Assembly (NCBI RefSeq): GCF_019925205.1
Contig: NC_083562.1
Span: 23,126,001 to 23,190,000 of the forward strand
Direction of reading: 5' to 3'
DNA from: Metopolophium dirhodum
Lineage: Eukaryota; Arthropoda; Insecta; Hemiptera; Aphididae
Length of the DNA: 64,000 nucleotides
Below are positions 22,281-33,900 of this stretch, one piece after another. The translations under genes were made by a program, and so were the position numbers. Position 1 is the stretch's first letter, and every line of letters begins with the position of its first letter. The notes beneath the pieces were generated by a model that was given only the letters and a program-made list of their open reading frames with translations, did no database searches and was not told the DNA's origin.

Positions 22281-23160
22281 CCTCGCCGCCGAAAGTCTCT
22301 GCCCTAAGGTGCCTTTCCTGTCGTGTCGTTCGTCACACCGTTTACGCGTTTGCGACGATCGCCGACCGAATGTCGGGCACAGTCGTACGCTCTGTCCGTA
22401 CCATATCCGCGATTTCGTCACCGGTCATCGTTCCGTTTTTCGCGTTTTGTCACGATATTATCACACACGAACAAGCGCGCGCGCACACACACACCGTAAG
22501 CGGACCATAACACAAACACGGGCGCCGCCGTCGATCGATGGCAAGGAGCCGCACCGTATGACACCAGGTGGGGTGGGCGCGCGCGGTGTGTCACTCCCAG
22601 TCGGTCAGCTGCTACTACTGCTCGAGCCGCCGCGGAATCGATAACAGAAGTATACGAACACCGACGACGACTTGATCAACAGTATTAACAGGACTTTGGT
22701 CTTTGGTAATTGGTAGACAATTGAACAGTTATAGACGGATGCGATAAAACGTGCCGAAAATATAGTAGGCCCGTCCGCCAACGTTTTGTCATTAATTCTG
22801 GTGGGAGTGCAGCGGCGGCAATCGCCGTATCAATATTACCACATTATTATTGTACGATACTACGATTTGCGTCCTGCAGCGTTGATAATAATATTTTCGT
22901 ATGGGCACTACGATACCGCCACCGCGACACTACACCGGGCGTATACTGCTCCCCACCGTCAATATACAGTGCAGGCTGCGCGCACGGTTTGCACAGACGA
23001 CCGCAGTGTTGCCGACTATGCGATATTAACGTAACCGTGGTCACGTCATTCGGGCCGTGACGAGTGTCTGCAGCAGACGGGAAGTGACAAACATTATTGT
23101 ATGCGACGGACGGACTACCACGTACGGACTGTACGAGTGTGTAGTGACGTGCATGTTAAG
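22281..23160 (-). promoter_or_regulatory. GC-rich 5' flank of the ANKS1-like gene
   Basis: About 880 bp upstream of the start codon is much richer in G, C and CpG than its surroundings and contains a (CA)n tract near 22484-22496. It probably holds the 5' UTR and core promoter. No TATA box or initiator was recognised. Short ORFs on both strands here lack any recognisable domain. Confidence 0.5.
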
Positions 23161-23195
23161 CTCATTTCACCGGACGACAGATTATATTTTATAAA

Positions 23196-23472
23196 TTTTT
23201 TTTTTTTTTGGGTTGAGGCTTCGACAACTGAGGTCATTAGCCTGTGAAACTGTGGGGGAGGGTACTGCAGGTTTTGAACACGTGTGTGTTTGTTTTGGCA
23301 GAATTTTTAAGTGGGCACCCGTAGGTATCTGGTATGCCCGGGTGGAGGATGGCGGCCTCTCTCTCCGAACACCGTGACTGCCCGAAGAAAAATACCACCC
23401 GTGGCCGAGTTCGAACCGGCGACGATGCGCGTCGCGACCGATGCCTTAGTCCGCACGGCCACTCCGTCACCC
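23196..23472 (-). mobile_element. tRNA-derived SINE, apparently full length (about 277 bp)
   Basis: On the minus strand it starts GGGTGACGGAGTGGCCGTGC with an A-box-like TGGCCGTGCGG (23461-23451) and a B box GGTTCGAACTC (23417-23407) about 33 bp apart, as in a tRNA Leu/Ser-type promoter. A non-tRNA body follows with CTAATGACCTCAGTTGTCGA and GCCTCAACCC, then a 14-A tail (23209-23196). Imperfect AT-rich direct repeats flank it (ATTTTATAAA and ATTTTAAAAT). It would be transcribed by RNA polymerase III and moved by a LINE. It sits about 0.9 kb upstream of the ANKS1-like start. Confidence 0.85.
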
Positions 23473-23976
23473 ATTTTAAAATTATAAGTAAACAAATGTC
23501 ACTAGATCCGAATTGTTCGGGCTTTCGACCTTCGGTCGATGACAATAACACAATTTATTTATTTATTAATTAAAACAATTTATTCACTTAAACAGTGAAC
23601 AAGACTGGAAGAGGAGTGTGTTTACATAATGTCAAATAAGTATTAAATTGTACGCATATTTTGTACTTTTATATACAGGGTAACACAAAAGCGGCGATAA
23701 GCAATATTTTTCGTACAAATACAGTAATGATTTCCCAAATATAAGTACCTGCCACCGATTTAAGGGCATCTAAATTCAGTGCCTGTGAACAGTAGGCAAT
23801 TTTCTGTCTTCCCGGTTGTAGGGAAATAATAAAATAGTATCAAATATTGTTAATATAGGATTTACAGAATTTAATCAGACAAAGTGATTGTGTAATATAC
23901 AAATCGAAATTTTGCATTGGAATGTTTGTATCTGACATATAATATAATATTATATTATGTAGGTATATTATGTTAA

Positions 23977-24416
23977 GGGGATTCGATACCGTGATTTTCT
24001 GTTTTTGTCTAACATACGCGTGACATAGGATTTTAAACGGTTCTTTGCCAAATATACCAATTGATCTAATAAAGCAATAAGAATTCTAAAAACAGATTTG
24101 AATTTGTCGTCAAGTCTACTTGAAATCGACTTTTCTACATTTTAGATTTTTTGGTTTTAACTTCTCCGAAAATTGAAATACAACAATTATTAAATACTCT
24201 TTTTTAATATGACATTTTTAGGAATTTGGGGGATAATATCAAAAATATGGGGAAGTCAATTTCAGGTAGACTTTACGAAAAATTCAAAACTGTTTTCAGA
24301 ATTCATATCGCTTCATTAGATCAATTTGTATATTTGGCAAAAAATACGTCTAAAATACTAAGTCACGCGTCTGGCGTGTGTTAGACAAAAACAGAAAATC
24401 ACAGTATCGAATCTCC
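23977..24416. mobile_element. 440-bp foldback MITE with TTAA target site
   Basis: Both ends begin GGGGATTCGATACCGTGATT (left) or GGAGATTCGATACTGTGATT (right, reverse complement). The similarity continues for roughly 180 bp per arm (TTTCTGTTTTTGTCTAACA, CCAAATATACCAATTGATCT and others), so the element is nearly one long palindrome. TTAA at 23973-23976 and 24417-24420 is the duplicated target, as in piggyBac-type insertions. No ORF. Confidence 0.85.
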
Positions 24417-24420
24417 TTAA

Positions 24421-27400
24421 CTAAATTAGATGATACATATTCGAGCCATTGCAGTTTGGAATATAAATAACAAACATTTATATGGCATAATATATTATAT
24501 TATAATATAATCATTATTAGTGACAAACGGAGAAAATAATAAATCTAGGTATGTGATTTTGAGGAATTAAAAAACTACGAAAAAATATATATGTAAATCT
24601 GTTTACTATGGATAAGACAGGATAACATTAACTAAAATAAAGTTACAACATTATGAATCAATATAAATATTTTTAATTTTAATCAATCCTTATTTTATTT
24701 GATATAATAAATAATAATATTATATTAATATAATATAGGTATCACTATATTAGATATTATATATTTATATGGGTAACATTTTTAATTTCTTAAACCATAT
24801 TATAGGTTCCTATTATATATTATAAGGTCTAATTATTGGAAAGAATGAAAGATTAATATTTGCAACATATTGTTATGAATATATGAAAAAAACTTACTTA
24901 AAAGTTAAAACAATAATATTGTTATTAATAACTAAACAATTACTTTAAATTTTAATAAATATCATACACACACGACTACATTCAATTTAGGATAGAATAA
25001 TTAATTCAATTAAAATTTAATGTTAACCGAATGTCGGAATGTCTATGAGTGATTATGATTTATTGCGTATTATATTTTATAATTATTGTCTATTACGATA
25101 TAGAGCTGTCGTTATTATTGATTTAAAATTAGGTCTATCCAATATATAATATATATGTTTATATAAATTATACAGTAATTCAGTAATTTTAATTAATTGT
25201 ATTATTGCACTAGAGTTAAATAAATATTATTGCTGTCGTCTTTAAAACATTCGCTATCTTGATTATTAACGTAACAATAATGAAAATGAACCATAATTAT
25301 TGATTTAACGAGTCTGAAAACAAAGAACAATTTATTTGGATCGACAATATTTAAGTAGTTTAACTTAAATCTAGCCATTTAGGTACCGACCTATCATCGA
25401 CAAAAAATTATATTGGTGCTTACCTATATTTGTTGACTGTCGTAAACTTGTAAATGTAGTAGACAATTTATTAATTTAGTAACGTAAAATTGTGAAGAAG
25501 AAAACCCGAAAACTATACCTACTTATTTTTAAAAGAAGTCAGGAAGATATGGTATACTGGTACCTACCTATAGTTAAAAAGTTATTTTTTTAAACTTTAT
25601 AATTTATACTTAGGTACCTAACTAACCTAACCTAGTTAGTTAATATTCGAATTAACATATGTCTTATACTCTTATGTAAATACCTAACTATAGTTAAAAA
25701 ATCTATTTAACAACTTGGCATTTTCCAGTTAATTTTAACAGTTACATATTAAGTTGAAATCTTGCTTATAAATTTAACATAGGTTCCTTCTGGCTCCTAT
25801 ATTTAACTTCACAGTTGTTAAAAACTAATTAATTAATTATTTTTTGTTAAATCACTTTGTGTACTTAGTGTTAAATTAGTCTAGACAAACTTGTAATTGC
25901 CTAAACCAGGCGTGGATCCAGGAGGGGGCCAAGGGGTTCAATTCCCCTCCATTTGGACGAGTTTTGTAACTGTCAAATTTTTGATGATTTTCATTTATAT
26001 AATTATTATTATTTGATAGTTGCCTAATAATATGTACTCATACAGTCCTAAATTTGTTGTATTTCGGAAAAAAGTAGAACTTTTAATTTTTAATTCAGTT
26101 AAGTTAATATTTTTCTCAATATTAAATGTAACCTCTGGCTGACATTATAGAGTTAAAATAACACATATTGTTTGTTAATAAGTTGTAAGTTGTAACGTGC
26201 TTAACGTTGACTTATAACTTAATAGCTCAAGTTAAATTTTGTCATTAACTCTCTTCGCCTTTACCTAGTACTAGTACTACGAACCGTTGGTTTGTACATT
26301 TGTATAGGTACGTTTCTGCAGTTAAAACTACATTAGTTAATACTTGCAATATATTCATAGATAAGGTTATTATAATAATACATTTTACATCACCTCGTCG
26401 TCGTGGTTATAAATCTTAAAACAGTAAAAATCAAAAATCTCTGGACGATTTAGACGAATATTTTGATAAGTCGTAACATATTACATAATTAAAAATATTT
26501 TTTTTATACGAGTATTATAAAAAAAAAAGAAACAATGCCCTATACTAACATATCGTATTGTATTGCACGGGGATTATAGCAATATAGCACCTGTTATATT
26601 TGTAAAATGTAAAATCGCTGTGCGATCGATTTTTCTACGTACGTACGTTGTGGTATTTAGTGTAATATAACATTGTACTATTACACTAATAATGGTATAA
26701 TTAATGTATAATACACTATACGCAACATTGTTGTTGTACAACATACTAATATACTGTACATACATTTACTAATATACTATATACTCAGATAGTCAGATGT
26801 AATAATATATCGTTTTGTTGTTTTCGAGCGACGGTTCAACACAATGGCATCTCTCCTCGGTATAACAATAATAATATGTATACTGCATATAGTGTATACG
26901 GTTAAATAAAAAGAAAAATATTTAAATTTTTCTGCCCCCGTAATACATAAAATGTATATATATATTTATATCCATTGGTCGGTTACATATTATTATTATA
27001 AACGTATACACTGCCCCCTTTTTGTTTTTATTATTTCCCTCTTATTCTTTACTGCTGCAGTTCTACCACTCCTCCCCCCAACCCTACCGCAGCCTATTTC
27101 AGTTTTGCGTATTTCCACACTACGTCGTATAACCGTACACACCGCTTACTATTATGTTGTCTGTATATTATATAGGTACCATCGACGTCCGTTCCTATGG
27201 AATATCCTCCATTGTGCCCCACTTGGCCACGTCAGCCCTTTTCGACGTATTCGCATTTTTTCATTAGTTGGGTATATCTTTTAGCCTCTCTCTTCCGTGA
27301 GCGCGAGTTTGAAAATTCTCGTTTCGTATGTATAGCTTTTGGTTTTTTTTTTTAGTTTTTCAATCAGACAAAAACCTTTTCTTTTCTTGTACATCGCTAT

Positions 27401-28790
27401 TGCTACATATTATAATATACTAAGCATGGCACCGACGATACTCGTCAATTTATTACTTTACTACCATTGGTGTAATACTGCAGTTATTTTAGTTGCTAAG
27501 TGGTGTATATATATATACAGGGTGATTCACCAAGAATTCTCACACCCATTTTTTTCAAATTCTCAAAATATCCGTAGAATATCCTGTGGTGATACAAACT
27601 TCTGTTTATCAAATTATAATACCAAACTTTAATTACTTTAGTGGATATATTATTTATGCTCATGCAATATAAATAATATAATATGTTTGGAAAAATTAGC
27701 CTCGATCGATATACGTTGTACACTTATACTATAATATACTCTACAATCATTAAATTGTATAATGATTACATGATAATATAATATTTCTAATTTAAAATCA
27801 ATAAACGATTTATTAAATTTGTAATAATTAAGATGACATATTATGTTGTATCGATTTTAAAATAAATGAAGTTATTAACTATGAAAAAAACTAGCATAGG
27901 TACTTAGGTGAAATTAACCATATCGAATCCATTATTGTAAGAATTCAATCATTGTTCATGTTTAACATACATCTTCAATTATTATTGCTCGAATATTATA
28001 TTGATATATTTAGCTGGTTTTAAAAAACTAAATTAATGTAAATTTATTGAAATCTATAATATTATCAGTTATTAAAGACTTTTAGGCTTTGGTCCAACAT
28101 TACACATATTTTTCTATATTATATTTGTTGCCTTATTGCCCATGTTGTAATGAAAATAGTTATATCAATATTGTTGCTTTACTTTTTAAGTCAGTGCCTG
28201 AAAATTCTCAACTTTCGTAAACTTTATTAATATATAGACGTACAATTAATATTAAAACTATTCATTATAATATAAAATAACGCTTTAGCATTTTTTTAAG
28301 ACTGTACCCTTTTTATTTTAATCCTGTTATTGTTATTCAATTTTTACGGCACACGATCTAAATAATCATCCGGGCATTAACGAACATTGATTGCATAGCG
28401 TCATCAAAACCAATATTTTCACTAATTTATCCATGCGAAACTCAAATAAATACCACTGGTCAGCAATAATCCACTGAAATATAGTAAATAAATAGGAAAC
28501 TCGTCAAAGTTTAAATTAGTTTATATATTAGATGTCAAATCATCGTTTTAGTATACGTACGAATTATACCTAAACATAATTCTGAAACTCCGAATCCACT
28601 GATGGATGTTATAATTATTTATATATTTACTAATGTTCTTACGTCCTACCTATAACTTTAACAGCTGCTTACCACAAACCTCAGTGAAACTTTGAAATCA
28701 ACACTGTTTAGTGTTATATTGAAAATCGTTATATTTGTCTACGATGTATTGTGTAGGTAGTAACCAGTAGGTACTAGGTATCTATTATTA
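24421..28790. other. AT-rich intergenic sequence between the two genes
   Basis: No exon recognised. At 25911-25960 is GGCGTGGATCCAGGAGGGGG, which resembles a lone transposon end. At 27518-27534 CAGGGTGATTCACCAAG resembles the end of the 28.8-kb element. The (TA)-rich ORFs near 26.9-27.7 kb have no domain. Confidence 0.45.
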
Positions 28791-28792
28791 TA

Positions 28793-29584
28793 CAGAGTGA
28801 TCCACCAAGCATGCACATGGCACATCCACATTTTGCCTAAATTATTTAAACTTCAAATAAGTACTTTAAGTTTTTACTTAATGTATACCACCATATAAGA
28901 AGTAAACATTAACGATACTAACTTATATTTTCCAAATGACAACCATCCTTTTTTTCTGTGAATTGTTAATTATGGATGAAATTGTTTTTAAAAATATTGA
29001 TGTATTTATAAATCAAAAATTGAACGAGTAGTTTTAAGTTATTTAAGTATTTAACCATATTATGCATTGATGATGATAGAGGTCAATGATAATAATAGAT
29101 TTGTAAAATATACCTTTAAACTTATTATGGTTCTACGGTATAACCTGTATTAACGTTTTATAATTTGTTAAATTTGTCTGAGTATAATATGTAGGTACTA
29201 GATTAATATATATAACTTACATTTTATATTTTTGTAAAACCATTTTTAAGAACTTCTAAAGATTAAGTACTGAGGTTTATACATAGTGATAGTACTTATA
29301 TTGTACCTATATTAATAGGTAGATCAATAACTACTCTTTTGAATTTTGATTTAGATATCTACTTCGAAAAATTATCTGCTTCAAAATATTTAGGTATGTA
29401 CAATAAAAGTCAAAAGAGGTTGGTTATCGCTTGAAAATATTAAGTTTTGTATCGCCACAGGACACAGAAATTTGAACACAATATACTTCGTGTATGTATC
29501 AAATTTAAGTAGGTACCTACTTACAACTTTCAAAAAATTTTGAATTTGAATGAAAAAGTTGAGCATTATTAGTGAACCACCTTG
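28793..29584. mobile_element. About 790-bp TIR element, TA-flanked
   Basis: The left end CAGAGTGATCCACCAAGCAT and the reverse complement of the right end CAAGGTGGTTCACTAATAAT align at roughly two thirds of positions. TA lies outside each end (28791-28792 and 29585-29586). Inside, AAAATTGAACGAGTAGTTTT (about 29015) has an inverted partner AACTACTCTTTTGAATTTTG (about 29328). Non-coding; probably a mariner-like or similar MITE. Confidence 0.6.
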
Positions 29585-29586
29585 TA

Positions 29587-30532
29587 AAACTATAGTATGT
29601 AGTTATCAATATTACCTTATGAGATGATCGTTCAACTGGAACCTCCAAAAAACAAAAAAATTGTGCTGTTGATATTTTATCATATTCGATATAGTGATAT
29701 ACCATATTGTGTCGTATTTTACTTATGTTCTAGATAACAATATATTAAAAACTTCTTGGTCATAATAAAATTCCGAAGGTCTCGCGAGTTTCACTTGATT
29801 TCGACATTCATCGGATTCATGTCAATATTTGATATAGCGTGTCACACGAGAACAGTCCCAGTTAAATTAAAACCAATCCTGCGGTGTTTCATGATACTTG
29901 TATACCTTAAATATTATTTGTAGCTCTCTTCCGAGCACAAAAAATAAAACTTATGATTCTAAACGGAATCGACGAAATCACTCATAATTATTTTTCTGTT
30001 TTCTCTGTCTCTGGAAACCGTATAATAAACCGTATCTGTAGGTATACAAATATTTAGTTATAAAAAATAAACAGATTCTACAAAACCCTCATTGTGCTGT
30101 ATACCGAGGATAAGGACGGCGTCCATGCTGCTAGTTTGTAATAAATTATATCATATAGGTACATAATATTATAGGTGTATATAATAAACAAAGTCCACGT
30201 GGTTGTACAATATTTATTTACGATTCTCATTTATTGATAATATGGTTTTTTTTACACATTTTTTGTATACAACCGCGAGATCATGTCGCGATACAAATAT
30301 AGATTGTGTAATGTACAAGTAAAAAAAAAGAAAAGACAAATTCGATCACTTTATTAGCTACTATAGAATCTATTTATCGTAAAAATAACATATTATTATT
30401 ATTAGAGATATGCGAGACTCCAATATTGTTACACAGTAAGACTACGCGAGAAATTAAAACAAAGTAAAAAAGAAAACTGTATTAGAATCAAAATTAAAAT
30501 TTGACGACTAAATCCCTCTCTACTATTCTATG

Positions 30533-30563
<31 letters not shown>

Positions 30564-30746
30564 TCATATATTGTTCTGTATAGTGTTTATGTAGTTATAA
30601 TATAAGGTTATAATGAACAATTTATTTATACAATAATTCCAATATTATTACGTAATATTTTAATATCTTACAATATAATATATAATATATAATAATATTA
30701 TGTACGTACCTACATTGGTACAAACATCAATTAAAAATCTTTCACG
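29587..30746. other. Downstream flank of toy
   Basis: AT-rich, possibly containing distal toy 3' UTR. A (TA)n tract lies at 30539-30563. No gene seen. Confidence 0.4.
30539..30563. repeat. (TA)n microsatellite
   Basis: About twelve TA units. Confidence 0.9.
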
Positions 30747-30752
30747 TTTATT
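30747..30752 (-). terminator. toy: Candidate poly(A) signal for toy
   Basis: AATAAA on the minus strand 82 nt past the stop. Another copy lies at 30621-30626. The hexamer is common in AT-rich DNA, so Pax6 transcripts may well run further; 3'-end reads are needed to choose. Confidence 0.35.
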
Positions 30753-30833
30753 AAAATAAAAATTAGATCGCTCAGAACATTCTTCGTAATGTACATAATA
30801 TAAAATATCTCTTCAGCGGTTACCGTCATCTGT

Positions 30834-30919
30834 TCACTGTAATCTCGACCAGTATGTGTGTTCCGGTGCTTGGCTTAATGGTATTTGCACCGGTACCGAT
30901 ACTCCGGCCGATATTACGC
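30834..30919 (-). CDS. toy: toy exon 8 (Pax6-type C-terminal tail)
   Basis: An 86-bp exon reading GVISAGVSVPVQIPLSQAPE and HTYWSRLQ, then stop TGA at 30834-30836. The end matches the highly conserved vertebrate Pax6 tail (VSVPVQVP, then YWPRLQ). Acceptor TTTCAG; the split codon G+GC gives Gly. It is below the size of any ORF listing but is the diagnostic Pax6 terminus. Confidence 0.93.
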
Positions 30920-33900
30920 CTGAAAACACGAAATGTCTAATATGTGAAAAAAATATATATATATATCAACATGTACAAAAAAAACCGTGAAAAGTCCAGC
31001 GGAGCACCTCGATTTATAGGTTTCGGAAAAAATTCAAACGTATGTATTATAATTTATAATATTATACGTATATAGTATTAACCTGTATGCTTAGTTGAAA
31101 GCGTACCCGTATTACAAGTTACAACTGTGCGTATATCACTTTAAAGTTAGAGTGGAATAGTTTAAGTGGTTTGATTAGGTTACCCGAGTGTTTACAGCCT
31201 AAAGCGTGTGAAATTAACCTCGCCCGATAGTGCAGAATGTGATTATGTGTTTTGTTTTTTTTCAGACAACTGCAAAAACCATGACACCATAATACATTAT
31301 GTGCTTAAGACTTTTTTTTATTGATGAAAAAACACTAAATCATCTACCTAAGCCATATTATTATATAAATCAGGCTAACCACGTCGTTGTTGCCTTACCC
31401 ACCTGTTATAAGTAATAATAATAACTATTATAATTATAAACACATTGTTACTCAACCAACCGTAACTCCCCCCCACACTCAATAATATCCTATGTTACCA
31501 AGGGTCAAAAAAAAAAATTATAATTTATTATAAATTTTTACCTGTGCCCGTAGCACCGGGTGACGTGTTGGACGCGTGATGAGTAGAAGTGGGATACGCC
31601 GCCGGATGCGTGTTGGCGTTGACCGAGTGTGCGGGAGCGGGTTGGCAAGGGACGCGCGGTGACGACGATACCGGGTGGTTGTACAACGAGTCCGGTGGCG
31701 GGTGATGGAACATGTACGGGTACGAGCTGGCCGGGTGATGATGGTGATGGTGATGATGGCCGCCGGACACCATGCTCGACATAGAACTGAAACATAATAC
31801 ATCAAATAACTTGTGAGAATCGCCGCAAATATTCCTATACTGAACGATGCGCGGCCGTTACTTATGTATGGGTAAACATTTTATATGAGATGTCCACTAT
31901 TATAGGACGTGTTGAAACTTTTATTTGGATTTTGGATACCCTTTTTAAACTCTACCGAATGAAATATAGTCTATATTATGTAGGTTAAATTAGGTACCTA
32001 CCTATGTACACATTGGAAGTTATTTTATCATAATATTTGACTTTAAACGGGTCAAGAAAAAAGTGATTATTAACGAATTTGTTGAATTCAAAAGAAAATT
32101 TATATTTTTTGTTTCCATCAAAAAACTTTGAATTGCGCGATTTCGATATATTTCTACCTTAGATACCGTTAAATCGGTAAGCTCAGCAAGTAAAGACTTA
32201 CCCGTAATTGTCGGTGGGCATGGTAGCGATTGGTTGCGAGATGGATTGGTACATGTGGTTGAAACCGGCCGCTTGGATCGACGCCAGACGGTTGTTGTGG
32301 CCACCACCACCCCCGCCGCCGCCACCACCAACCGCATTCGACGTGGCGCCGGCCGGTGGACTTACGGACGCGGATGAAGAAGAAAGCGCAGCTGGTGTAC
32401 CGTTTTGCTGGTCAAGTCCTCCACCTCCTCCTCCACCACCTCCGCCACTTCCACCCCTGCGCTGGTTTCTCAATTTCTCTTCACGTCGCCATTTTGCTCG
32501 ACGATTGCTAAACCACACCTGCACGAAAAATTAAATTATAGATTTAAGTTTATACTCCGACGGGTTATAATAAACAAGTAAAATGTACATTTAAGTAAAT
32601 ACTATATATTGTATATTAACACGATATAATTGAAATATTTAATGCAGTTAAAAATAATGGTGCAACTACACATTTGTGACTGTTCCGCCTCTTTCATGCG
32701 TACATAGGTACACCGCTCGTTTTCAGCGGTTTCTATACTCGAATATATTAAACTATTCCAAAAAATAAATGATTTGCAGTACATCAGTAATATGGCATAA
32801 GTTTCATTAGGTTAATAGTCAACGCGATAAACCATCGTGGCATCACAATATATAACATATACATTATACATATAATATGATATATGTGTACACGCGTCTT
32901 GGCGAGCGTACATGCGTTATTCTTTCTGTATCTATTTTTTTTCGGATGATATACGTCTGTCGTGTATACATATGTTTTGGCTTTTTTTCCGCTCGTGGGG
33001 ATCGGACCGTTTATGTTTCCATTAGGATTTATTACGAATGTACATATAGCGTGCGTACATATGGATCGACGGATTCCGTTTCGACTGTGCGACCATTCAC
33101 CAAACGCACCGGTCCGTGAAAACTACGACGAGCATATTATTATGGAGGCGGTGGTGGGTTTCGTGTATATGTTTCTAATTTAGCTAATGACCGGTTGCCC
33201 TACATAATATTCAATTCCGCTAATGTTGCGGACGAACGCCCCTTATAATATATATTATCGTTTGTGCCGGCTAGTAAACCACCCACTGATGTACAAAAAT
33301 ATAGAAGGTACCATGTACCATTTATATAAATATAATAAATACGATTGTTGTGCGACGCCGGGGGTCGTCGACGATGTTCTTTTTACTCACGCCCTGCTCC
33401 TGTTCGATTGTAATAATAATATTATCATTGATTATATAAATACTAATATTTATAGGAACATTTATATACGATTATCACCAACATAAACTGATAATATAAA
33501 TGTGTACGCCGTATACGTCACAGAGACTGCAATTTTATTAATTTCAGTACGTTGAAATTCAATATTAACATTTTTATTTTGTTTTTTTGAACTTAAATAA
33601 GTTTAATTTGAGGTACTTATATAACTCGAACCATACATGTGTTAAATTTATTTTTACCCTCTTGAAAGTTGAAATTTGAGTTATTAAGACTTGAGTCTTT
33701 ACTGGAATATAATATATGAATTATAATATATATCCGTGGACCACGTGTAATTATATTCAGTCGTATATTAACAGGTACACTACTCTGTGTGTATGTATGT
33801 ACATTGTACACATACGCGTACTATACGCTGCCTATATTATGTGCCGTGTTGAAAGTTCAACGAGTTCGCAATATATTAAATATTTAATTTCGAAGTCAAT

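Noticed and set aside
22281..22421. Upstream in-frame ATG of the ANKS1-like gene
   Set aside because: Adds 47 residues with no family similarity, while the inner ATG gives the conserved MGK start in a good context.
23400..23475. A functional tRNA gene on the minus strand
   Set aside because: A and B boxes are present but no clean cloverleaf or anticodon arm was found, and a body with a poly(A) tail follows; it is the head of a SINE.
25911..25960. GGCGTGGATCCAGGAGGGGG as a transposon end
   Set aside because: No matching opposite end found within the window, so no element could be delimited.
32208..32534. 108-codon plus-strand ORF rich in Pro
   Set aside because: It is the antisense shadow of toy exon 6 (poly-Gly codons read as Pro).
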